Of a stretch of DNA of 64,000 nt, positions 35,101 through 47,100 are shown piece after piece. Made by a program: the position numbers and the translations under genes. Below the pieces are notes generated by a model, which saw only the letters and a program-made list of their open reading frames with translations, had not been told where the DNA came from and made no database searches. The stretch spans positions 186,001 to 250,000 of the forward strand of contig VWYX01000684.1 in NCBI GenBank assembly GCA_013396525.1. Direction: 5' to 3'. Origin of the DNA: Chaetorhynchus papuensis (taxonomy: Eukaryota; Chordata; Aves; Passeriformes; Rhipiduridae). Position 1 is the first letter of the stretch. Each line of letters opens with the position of its first letter.

Positions 35101-38100
35101 CTGGAACCTCTACCTCTCTAGGAGGTGGAGGTTCAGTTGTTTCATCCGAGTTCCATTCTCCCTCATCAGCATTTTCATCAGGGCTTTCCCAAAAATAACC
35201 ATCCCAATCTTCAGGCGATACTATTAATTTTCGCATTTTTTCAACACTGGGGGCTTTTTATTATGTGAGTTCTAATTTTTCTTCCAAGGCTTTTGTCTTT
35301 TCCTGGAATTCTTTTAACTATTGCTTAATTGATCATTTTGATACCGTAAAGACAGTTGTACATGTTTTCTGTCTTTTATTTCATCTCTCAGATTATTAGT
35401 TTCTTTTATAATTTGTTCTCTCCATTGCCATGCAGCCTTTAAGCATAATCCCAGTACATGACATGATACCTCTCCCTTTTTTATCTTCCATTGATCCCCA
35501 TTTTTTATTTAATTTCTCTTGTATCCTTTCCCACTCATACCAATTGTTCACTGACCAAAGATTATTAGTGTCAGTGTGTGTCCTCTGTGGCTGTAAATAC
35601 TCTGTTAAGCCTTTTGTCTCTTTCTCAAAATTATTTGCCATCCTGCTAACTATGTCAGTTTGTCACAGGTGGAGTGGGAGCTTCAGACAAAGTTTGTGAG
35701 AGAAGCTGTTTTTGAGTTACGTGCAGAAAGGACCCCCTGGCTTTCTAAACTTCTCCAAGAGGAGCCTGGGTGTGGCTAGATCCAATCCTAGCCCTAATTG
35801 CCAATGGTTTAAGTCTAAGGAATGACAAAGGTGTGATTGAACCTTTGTACAACTTTGTCCCGCAGGGGTAAGGATGGCAAAACATATATATTTGTATAAA
35901 AATGAATGATTTATTATGGTAAATGATTAGACAAAAAGATCTTAATCAGAATTTTTCACTATATAGGATAAAAGTTAAAACTAATAGTAGAGTAGAGTAA
36001 AGTAGAGTATGTTCAAGTAATTATATTAAAGGTAGAAAAACCCCACAATTATGAAATAGATTGTCGTCACTCACCCAGACCAACGACTATGGGTAAATCT
36101 CCTGTGCTTAGTCTTGAGGAGCAACCTTGAAGGGTGTCTCCACCCCGGGGAGGAAACTCCACACACACTCCAAGAAGGGATATGTTAGAAGAACCTGCTG
36201 TTTGTAAGTGGGACAGGACTTTTAGAGTAAAAAGTGATTGTCAGTCAGATACCTGCAGACCATCTGTGCCAGCTTAGCATTTTTAGATAAGGATACTTTA
36301 TCATATGTGCCCCATCTTCCTCTTGCTATCAGAATGTTTAACTTTGGGGTTGATGAGTCAGACTGGATTTAGCATAATTCAAGATCAAAAGCAGTGTGAC
36401 ACACGCTCTCAGTTCACCACTGACAGCTTTGCAAAACTGGATATTGTTCGAGTTGTCTTACCCCATTCAGGCAGAGCATCCTGCTGCAATGCCACTCTCA
36501 TTGTAAAACTTCTTTCTTATATGTAATCTAAACTGATCCTCTTTTAGTTTAAGACTGTTCTCCCTTGTTCTGTGAGCAACTGGGAGATTTCAAAGACAAC
36601 CTGAACCCCTCCATAGGAATGGCTTGAGGTTTGCTGGCTCCTCTGCAGAGCAGAGCTGAACCCAGCAGAGCTGGGGCCAGAAACCTGGTGCTGGTGGAAG
36701 GTCACTGTGTGAGCTCCATTCTGCAAAAGCAGCTGAGGAAAACATCAAGAAGGTCACACTCAGGTGTCTGCTGTCCTGAGGGATTTATCAGGAAAAGTGA
36801 CCCTGGGACATGGCCAGGACCAGAGCAAAAACCCCTGAGGTGTGGAAGGTAGAGCCCAAGGTTCAGAGTCACCAGAGTCACCTCTCCTGGTTTTCAGCTC
36901 TGGAAGATGTTGTGTTTGGTTTGAAAGACTGAACACAAGCCTGGCAGGGGCCTGCTGTGCTGCTGGAGCCAGGAGGGGAGCTGATGTCGCAGTAAAACCA
37001 GTTTGGTTTCTTGTTCCCACTACCAGCTCCCCCAGCAGCTGGGGAGGTGCTTTGAGCCACCTCTTGGCACAATGATGGATAAATTAGATGCTGCCACTCA
37101 ATGGCCCAGCTTGGAAGTGCCCCAGGCTGGGACAGCAGAGCCACCTTCAAAGCTGGCTTGGTGACAAGGAATGACCCACACCTGTAGTCACCTGAAGCCA
37201 GTAGTGAGCAAGTTGAAGGAGGAAGGAAGCCTGGTGGGACTAGGGCTGGATTGTAGGGTGGAGTGGTGGCATCTGCTGTGAGGTGGATGCTCTGCCATCT
37301 GTTTCCATATTCATCCTCCCCAGGATGCGGGAAGTGGACCTGGGCTGCGGGAAGGCTCTGCTCATCAAGGAGAGTGGCGAGTTCCACGCCGTGGGACACA
37401 AGTGTCCCCACTATGGGGCTCCTCTGGTCAAAGGTCAGTCTGCATCATGTCCTGGAGAGCAACCAAGGGCATCACAGGGCAAAGGACAGCCCCCTGACTG
37501 TGTTGCCAAGCATGGAGCAGTGCTGTACTGCGCACTCAACATCACCCGGGCATCTTCTGTCTGGGGAAGGCATGGGCAGCAAGCTGGAGTTGCACAAAAC
37601 TCCCCAGAGCACTTTGCCAGCTCTGGTTTGCAGCTGCCACTGCTGATCACAGGGCCGGAGCTTCTTCTCGTTGGAGGGAAAGAGGACTCTCTTTGGGCTG
37701 ATGGAATCCTTTCAGTAGCAAAAAGAATGTTGCTCATGTTATTGACTGAAGTGGGATGAGGTGCAGTGGTTTCCCATCCTGGCACCTAAAAATATGCATC
37801 CTGGCACTTTCTCAGCACAGGCTTCACTGGGTACTGCTGGGCACTGCTGGCCCAGCAGCTGTGTTGGGTGTAGCAGCCATGCTCTCAGCCCCTCCCCTGG
37901 GGTGAGCAGCCTGCTGAGCAGGGCAGAGGAGCCTCACACTGCCCCAGAGGTGAGAGCTCATCACCCTTTCAGAGACCTGTGTGTGCATTCCTCAGACTGG
38001 CTGTCGCACAGGGACTGTCTGGGGACTTTGCTGCAGCTGTAGGTGTGGGGGCTGCCCCTGCACTCCACATGTGGTAGTGATGAGATGTGGCACTGCTGTG

Positions 38101-41100
38101 CCTCAGCAAGCAGAGACACAAGTTCAAGATCAGTCCATGGCCACATGGTGGCCTATGCTCTGCCCTGGTGTTGTAGCAGGGAAAGCTGAAGTCCAAGGTA
38201 GCAGCCTCTGAGCCAACACCTAGAGAAATGAACACATGGCTTTGGGCATGCCTGTGCCTCCCAGGCATGTGCAGGTGCCTTGCTGTGCCAGAGTCTACTC
38301 TGGAACACATGTGCTCTAAATCAGTGATGCTCTGCTTGAGGCATCACTTGTTCTGGGGCTTGTAAGGATGACCATGAGACACTGGGGATGGCAGCCCCAT
38401 TCTGGCTGGAGAATGAGGTTATATCCCAGAGCAGACAGCTTTGGAGCTGTGCCCAGAGGTACTGGAGGACATGGCCATGCAGGGCATTTTAGAAGGAATT
38501 GCTCACATAGGATCCTAGTTGGTCCCAAACAGCTGAACCTGCCCAATGTGCATGTTGAGAGAACTTCACTGTTGTCCATCCAGGTCCACATCAGCTGCCA
38601 TGTGTCTTGTAGGAGAAGTGTTATCTCAGAGGATGGGAGGCAGCTGCCGGGCAGCACCAACCCTGTTCTGCCGTGTTCTCTGCAGGGGTTTTGTCCAAAG
38701 GAAGAGTCCGCTGTCCCTGGCATGGAGCTTGCTTCAATATCAGCACAGGTGACATTGAGGACTTTCCCGGCTTGGATAGTTTACCCCGGTTCCAGGTGAG
38801 ATCCTTGTCCTTGCAGCAGCAGAGGAAACCACAGAATCATGGGATGGTCTGGGTTGGAAGGGACCTTAAAGTCCATCTCATTCTACCCCCTGCCATGGGC
38901 AGGGACACATTCCGCTATCCCAGGTTGCTCCAAGCCCACTCCAACCTTGAAACTCTTCCAGGGATGAAGCAGCCACAGCTTCTCTGGGCACCCTGTGCCA
39001 GGGTCTCCCCACCCTCACAGGAAGAATTTCTTCCCAATATCCCATCTAACTGTGCCCTCTGGCAGTGGGAAGCCATTTCCCCTTGTCTTGTCACTGCAGG
39101 CCCTTGTCCAAAGTCCTTCTCCTGCTCTCTTGGAGCCCCTTAAGGCACTGGAAGTGGCTCTGAGGTCTCCTTGGAGCCTTCTCTTCTCCAGGCTGAACAA
39201 TCCCAGTCCTCCTCAGGGCTGCTCTCGATTCCTTCATCCCCCAGCCTGGACTGATAAGGCAAATTATCCCTTTATTGGGATATCACCCTGGTGCAGCACC
39301 TTTGCATTTGGCCTTGTTGAACCTCAAGAGATTCCCATTGGGCCACTTCTCCAGCCTGCCCACATTCCTCTGCATGGATCCCTTCCCTCTGGAGCATCAA
39401 CCAAACCACTCAGCTTGGTGTCACCCACAAGATGACTCTTTTTATTGGGATAAGCAACATTCTATATGGCATGGACCAAACATTTTCCAAGGATGTGCTG
39501 GTGTGGAGAGCAGCTCCTCACCCAGCTCCTTCCTCCCTGTAGCTCCCTTCCATCCACCCACAGGCATCAGATACCTCCTGGGAACCTGGGAGTGCCCAGT
39601 GTGGGAGGTCTCTGGAGCAGCAGTAGGGTGGGAATGAAAAACCATATGTAAGCCTGGGATAGAAATCAGGTTGTACACTGAGCATTGGTGCATGGTTGAT
39701 ATGAGGCAGGAGATCCCACAGCCTCGAGCTGGGATGAGCCCTGCCATGGTCTGAGCTGCTCCTACAGGTGACCCGGTGCCACCACCCCTCATTCCTTAGC
39801 TGTTGCCCAGAGGAGCCCTTGCTGCCCTGCAAACCAGCACTGTTCTGTCACCCTCAGGTGAAGATTGAGAAGGAGAAGGTATACATCCGAGCAAGCAAGC
39901 AGGTAAGGGGCCACTGACATCAAAAAATCGAGGCAAATGCTTTCGTTTTTTGCTGTATGTGCATGGGGGTCAGAGGAAATGCTTGTCTTTGTTCCTCTGG
40001 CCTGAGCAGAGGGATCTGTGAGTATCCAGTTTATATGGAGGTACAAGTGGAGCAGGGCGGAGGTGTTGTGTCCCCCTCCCACACAACCTCCCTACAACTG
40101 CTGGACACCTGGCCTGGGCTGTTCATGCTTTCAGGTCTTACAAGTGTTTGTCCTGCACTTGTCCTATGTTTCCTTAAGTTCAGAGCAACTTTTAATTTAG
40201 TTTGCCCATGGAAAGAGGCTTCTTCCACCAGCCTTTTGGCCTTGTCTGAATGAGGCATGGTGATGACAGAGGCCACCTGTGCTCCCTCTTGAGCCCCACA
40301 CCTCAACTCCTGCTGGAGAGGAACCTGGCGCAGGGGTAGAACGGGCTCTTATGCCCTCATGGGGTGCAGAACGAAGCCCATTCAGGCCACTGCCATCTTT
40401 CTTTCCAGGAAAAGCCTTCTTTTGATGCATGGTTGTATGTACACATGTGCAAATCCAGTGGCTCAGAGCCCCAGTGGGCCCTTACAGCACTTGGGTTAGA
40501 TCCAGAGATGTCACTTGAATGGCAGCACTTCAACTCCAGCTGATTTGGGGATGTAATGAGGGAAAACTGAGTCTATTTGCTCTACCAGGATCAGATTTTG
40601 ACCTCTAATGCCTGAGACCAGGGGGTCTGTGCAGCAGGGCTGCACTGGCACAGGTCCATGGCTGTGCTCTGGTGGATTGGACAAGTCCATCAGCTTTGGT
40701 TATCAGGTGTACAAGCTCTGCTCAGGTTCAGGATAAAATTCCTGACAGAGCTTCTTCATTCTTGTCTCGCCTCTGGTGCAGAACTGCACAAGGACACACA
40801 TGCTTTTTCTATTGCACCCCACCTCTTAGTAGCTGGATGGCTTTGCCGAGGATGATGGATTTATTTTTCTTTTATACCTTGTAAGGGGTAGTGCACTGGA
40901 CACTGGAATGGTATTTGGATGAGCAGGGGTTTGGAGTCCTCGTTTAGTACAAGGGTGTAGTTGTTCCCTTCCTATCCAAGTTGGTTTATTACACTACTGC
41001 AGTTGTCCCCATCCCTGTCTGGCTGCCCAGGGTAATGCTGAGTAAGGACAATTACTTTTCTTCTTCTTCTTGGTGGTGACACAGGCTCTTCAGACACAGA

Positions 41101-44100
41101 GGAGGACAAAGATGATGGCAAAGTGCATCTCCTTGAGCAACTACAACCTGAGCAGCACCAACGTGCTGATCATTGGTGCAGGTAAGGGTGGCATGTGCTG
41201 GGACCACCATGTGTGTCCGCTCCCAGGCAGGGATGCAGGGAGGGGGTGTCTGTGTGCCCTGCACCCTCTGTCACCCGTCCTGCGTTCCTCCCTGTGCAAA
41301 TGGTCAGACCAGAGGGTCTTCCTGAACCTTTTTGTCCTACATGCTGATGATCCAAAGGTGCCCTGTGGTCCAATCCGTGGAGCTTTGTAGTTCCCTGTTA
41401 CCAGGCTTTGGAGTGAACCCTGAACCCTCTTCCTGCTACTCCCTTCCCAGTAACATCAGCAGCCCCTGATTTCCATGGATGATGAGTGTAAAGTCTTTTC
41501 AGGTCCCCGTGATGTTGATATACCTTTTTCTCTTGGACCTTGCACATCACTGTCTCATCCCATTGCAGCTCCAAAGTTCTTAACTCATGGTGCTTCTCTG
41601 AAGATAACTTCTTCCACCTTACCAGGAAATACCAGATCCCTGCCAAAAATAGCAAAGCTGCCAAGCCCTTTTCCCTTCCCTTCCCTTNNNNNNNNNNNNN
41701 NNNNNNNNNNNNNNNNNNNNNNNNNNNNNNNNNNNNNNNNNNNNNNNNNNNNNNNNNNNNNNNNNNNNNNNNNNNNNNNNNNNNNNNNNNNNNNNNNNNN
41801 NNNNNNNNNNNNNNNNNNNNNNNNNNNNNNNNNNNNNNNNNNNNNNNNNNNNNNNNNNNNNNNNNNNNNNNNNGGATTGAACCCTTCAGAATTTTAATTT
41901 CATATTATTTTAGAGAAAAACAAACTCAGCTGCTAAAGATGTGTCCCCCTCCTCAGGGATAAATCTTCCCTTCCCTTCCCTTCCCTTCCCTTCCCTTCCC
42001 TTCCCTTCCCTTCCCTTCCCTTCCCTTCCCTTCCCTTCCCTTCCCTTCCCTTCCCTTCTCTCTTGTCCCAGGTGCATTTGTGTATTGCCATTTTTGTAGA
42101 AAACCTGATGGGGTGAAGCCTATCTACCAAGTTTCTGAAATGGGTTAGATGCCAAGGCTGGGCTGTGTTGTGGTGAAATGGAGGGTGGGACGAGGACAGG
42201 AGCTTCTGTGCCTGGGACTGGGAGGAAACATCTGCTCCTGGCACATGGGTTGTTCTTACTTGAGTCCCAAGGTCACCAGATCCAAGTTGTGGAAATCAGG
42301 ATCATCTAAGTGCTGTCTCACAGTCTGAGGGGAAAACCAGCCTGACTGGATTTTCCCATGCTGCTGGGTGACATTTTTCCTTTCCTTGTGCCCTTGCTGT
42401 TTGTTGACTGAATGCCAGGGTTGGACATGCTGCTCCCTGAGGTCAGCTGGAATGTCCTGGTGTGCGGCAGGTCTGGACAGTCATCACAATCCTCGGTGAT
42501 GTCATTCCACAGACATTAGCCACTGCTGAAGAAACTTTATCAGGCTTTACCAGATAAATTTACAGGTCTTTTAAAGACCAAAGTCTATTGTGGTGGACAC
42601 CAAAGGAGATTTCAAAGCTGGAATTGTGGGGAAGAAGTGTTGGGGAAAGACTGCCCATCCAGCCCTATGGCAGGAACCACCATCCAGCCATGCCCAGCAG
42701 AGCTGAGAGCAATTGACTGCAGCCCCTTGCTCATGTGAGGGTCATCCTAACATCAGCACAGTGTCAGCTCTGGCTCAGGATGCTCCTGGCAGCATGTACA
42801 GGATGTCCACCCACCTGTCTCTTCTTCCACTGTCCCCCAGCTCCATCAGTGGGAGTGTCTTGTTGATGGACCAAACCATGATATGGTCCAGGTCCATCTT
42901 CTCTCAGTGGTGTTACAGAATCTGTGGCCCTAAAAACACTTATCATGGAGTGAGGCTTCCTTGGCTGAGAAGAGACTCCAGACTTCTCACCTGAGCTCTC
43001 CCGTCTCACCAGTTCAGCCAGGGAAAAAGGGATGTGCCAGCCAAGCTGCCTGGCTGCAGTGGGACAGCATGTCCCAAGGCAGCTTTTTGTTCAATTTAAC
43101 CTTGTTTTTTCTGTGATTGAAACATAGAACAAAAAACCGTTAGAGAAATAGCATGGAAAATGCTCTGCAGTCACACAACCAACACCTTGGCCATGGCCTG
43201 CCCTCTGTGCTTGGCCATAAATTCACCAGGAGCTGGGTGTGCAGACCCTTCCCTGACTAGAGAAGTCCAAGGGTGCCTCGGAGTTTGTGAGAGGTGTGTA
43301 GGCATTAGCAGCACTCCTCAGGTGTGCTCTTTGTGGGTTTGTGACAGTTTAGGGACAGACAAGAGGATTAATGTCACGGTCCATAGACAGAGCGTCCCTT
43401 CTCCTGCCTTGTTCATCTGCTCCAGCTGGCTTCCCATGTGAGCTGTTTGAGTTAGGAAAGGCTGTGAAGTGAGGCCAGGGCTGATGGAGATGGTGATTTT
43501 GGTGTCAGCCCCAGCGGGTTTAGCAGTAAAGGGCACAAACCTCCCAAGGCCACATACAAATGGCTATCACTGGTCTCCTTCTCCCTTAGGAGCTGCTGGG
43601 CTGGTCTGTGCAGAGACCTTGCGCCAGGAAGGTTTCTCTGACCGTATTGTGATGTGCACCATGGACAGACACTTGCCCTATGACAGACCAAAGCTCAGTA
43701 AGGTTTGTATCACTCTGGGTATGCCACATTCCTCCCCAGTGTTAAAATTTGCTCTAGGACCTTTCCCGGCTATTATTCATTGCAGCAGGAAGGTTCTGTT
43801 TCCTTAGTCATCCTGTCTGTTTCTCTTGAATTTTCTTCCCTCTTTGTGACTGAAATATGAAATACAAAAAAAGGAGTTGTTCAAACTCTGAATTAAGGGT
43901 ACTCTAGCAGAAAAACAAGGGCATTCTTCCTTGTCTGGGTGGGGAGGTCCTGACACAGGGTGCCCAGAAAAGCTGTGGCTGCCCCTGGATCCCTGGAAGT
44001 GTCCAAGGCCAGGTTGGATGGGGCTTGGAGCAACCTGGCCTAGTGGAAGATGTCCCAGCAAATTGGAATGAGATGAGCCTTTCGTCCCTTCCAACCCAAA

Positions 44101-47100
44101 CCATTCCATGATTCATACGATGATTCTTCACAGATCTAATGGTAGCTGTCTTAGCCAGCTTGTACCTGGATGGATCTTCTTAATGTGTTTCTGGACCAAA
44201 ATCTTCAAGGCAATGAAATGGGGCATGTAAAAAATGGTGTTGTCTACCATGTTTTTTATTAGTGCCTGTTTCTTGCTGCCCAGGGATTCTCTGTGCTGTA
44301 ATTATGATGATTCTCAGCTGTCATCACAACTTGATAACTTGATGTTTGTGCAAAGGCCATTTTTTCTGAAACACATCCCGTTTTGCATTCCAGTTAATAG
44401 ACACAGGATAATCTTTAATCAGATTTTTTCCTGCTGATTCCTGAGCCTTCCTTGATGTCAGACAGCAGCTCAAGTTGGACAGCAGCATTTGACCTTGGAG
44501 CCTGGAGATAACATAAAGTGAACTATGTGTTCATCCTCATGTCAGGAATGCTTATCCATGGGGACTGGTACTCTACAATCACAGTATCTAACTCTGCTTC
44601 CAGCACCCAAGAAAGGGATTTTCAAAGACAGGCAAACATGCACGTGGCTGTTTGGGAGCATTCAGGCCATTTCTGTGCTTCTGCAAGTCCTGCTTGGGGA
44701 GAGGAGCAGCTGCCTGGTACCTGCATCCAAGCGTCACAGGGGTTGTGCTGGGGAGCTTGGAGAATCTGAGAGTCCTTGTCCCAGCCAGACAGCTCTTCCA
44801 AACACTTATCCCCACGTATGAGCCTTAGACTGGCTCTTCTTCTCTCTCTTAAATAGTAAGAACATTTCACATGCCAGAGATGTTGTACGTGGTTTGTTAA
44901 ATCCTCCACTAAACACCTGTGACTGTAGTTGCTTTTGGAAGGTGCACAAAGCCCATGGAAGGGAAGGCAGAATTTTTGGGAAGATGGTAGGAAAATAAAA
45001 TGGAATTTTTCTTAATCCTGTTGTGAGTTGGACTAAACCTGTACAAGCCACTGGAGAAGGAGTGCCAACTAACTCTGTAAGCAGCAGACCTCTTGGTCCC
45101 TGAAACTGCAGCACTGCCCTTCCTCTGCCCTGCTGAATGCCTGTTATCAGTCTGTCCCCAGGTTCCGCTGGACTGTTTCTCTTTGTCCCCTTTGGACCAT
45201 GACTTACTCTCTGTGTGTTGCCATGTCTCTGTTACTGTCCCCAGAGCACCAAGCAGCAACAAAAGCCATGGTGGTTGTGCACTGCTCTGCTCTGCCCTGC
45301 CCTCCCTGCACACTGGCACAGAGGGGTCAGGTATTTCTCTCTGTAAATGTGGAGTATTTAAAGAATTTGCAGTAAAACCTGCATGACCCTGCCCCTGCCT
45401 CGAGTCCTGTGACACCAGTCTCTCCTGAGCAGAGCATTGTCTGAAGTCAGAGTAAGGGAGTGTCCTGTAGGGCTCGTTCCAGCCCCTGACCAGGCCACCT
45501 CCAGGGAGAAGGATCTTGCACATCCATCCCCATGGGCGAATGGAAAAGCCCTTGATTCCTGCATCCCCTGTCGCTCCTGGGTCAAGCCCAAACATCATCC
45601 CTGTGTGGCACGAGTAGATGCTGCTGCTGAGCACAGTGCTGATCTATTGCAGGGCTTGATCATGGCATCCATGCCTGTTCCTGCTATGCTGCAGGCAGGG
45701 AGGGATGCGCTGGAGCAGGGAGCAGCCTGCATACCCAACAGGTCACTCGATGCTCAGCTTGTCCTCAGCCTGAGTCTGAGCTTGTATCCACAGAGTCAGG
45801 AGGACAGATGAGCTCGGGCTCAACCCTGTGTGTAAAGAAGATGCACATCTCAACCCAGTGACCAGGAAAGGCTGGGAAAAGCAAGAACCTTTATCTTGCA
45901 GCTGAAGATGTGCAGATATGGGCCTCACCCCCTTGCTTCAGCATTCCATAGAACTTGTGCAGCATAACTTGGGTGCTTTTGAAAGCGTATCCTTGTGTGT
46001 TAATGCTGCTTGTTCTTACTGCTCTTCTAGCTTCCATTTGCCCTGGTAACTGGCTGTTTTCCAAATAATCATAGAATGGTTTGAGTTGGAAGGGACTTCT
46101 AAAGGTCATCCCTAAAGTGCCACTCCCCGCCGTGGGCAGGGACTCTTTTTACTGGACCAAGTTGCTTCAGTCCAGCATTTCCAGGGATGGGGCAGCCACA
46201 GCTTTCCTGTGCAACCTGTACCAGAGCCTCACCACCTGTGTTGTAAAATGAGGCTTTTCTCTCGCTCCTGTGAACGTGTGTGTGCTGGGAGGGGCTGCAG
46301 TTACGGCTGCTTTGCTGACAGTCAGAAGCACTTGCTGTGGTCCTGCCTCAGCCACTCAGCACCTGCCCCATGCCGAACTGGCAGAGAAGGCACCAGAGCC
46401 CAGACCAGCCTCTTGTGACAACTCCTACTTGAACAGGCTTTCATTCCAGCCCTGTAGAGCTATTCCATGCAACAAGTGCTGACTTGTGCTGGTAGCAGTC
46501 ATTTCTCCACTCATCTGTTCAACCCACAGCAGCTGACAGAAGAAGATCAGAAAAATGTGACTTTTTTTGCAGTCAATGGATTCCCACCCTGAGCAGATTG
46601 CCCTGCGCCCCAAGGAGTTCTTCTGCACCTATGACATCGAAGTCCTGACTGAAATGCAGGTAAGGAGAGTCCTGTGTGTGCCTGAAGGAAAGTGCCGGTA
46701 TGCAAAGGCTTTATTTAGGGAATGTGGCCGCTGTCTCTGTTCTTGGCTCACTGGATGCCACTGTGTGAATGTTGTGTCTCCCCCAGCCTCCTGCTTTGTG
46801 CCCCACAGTTCAGGTTGCCTGTGGTTGTTCAAAACACAGCTAAGGCAATTCTCCTGTGGCAGGAAGGACACCCTGGGCATGACCATGGTGTGACCATCTG
46901 TGGTGACCATCATTTGTTATCTGCCATTCCTCATGTGGATCTAGGGAACCAGGTGCCATCTGATAAGGATAATCAGCCTTCAAATAGTGCAGACAATGAT
47001 GGCTTAAATATTTCTCCCCATTATTTTATTTATATTGGGAGACCATCAAGGATTTGTGAAAAGGCAACTAGAAATATTTAAGGTGTGGGTTGGCCAAGCT

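Larger units (their letters stand above)
24622..37323 (+). other. AIFM3: AIFM3 intron 2 with two opposed proviral relics
   Basis: 12.7 kb, the largest intron inside the coding region. It holds a + strand ERVL-like relic (25560-29618), CR1 pieces, and a - strand ERV relic (32757-36290). The parts 24622-25550, 29715-32385 and 36600-37320 have no recognised feature. Confidence 0.8.

Noticed and set aside
44909..45634. 241-codon - strand open frame in intron 7
   Set aside because: No motif or similarity seen; antisense to the intron with no splice signals that join it to other exons.
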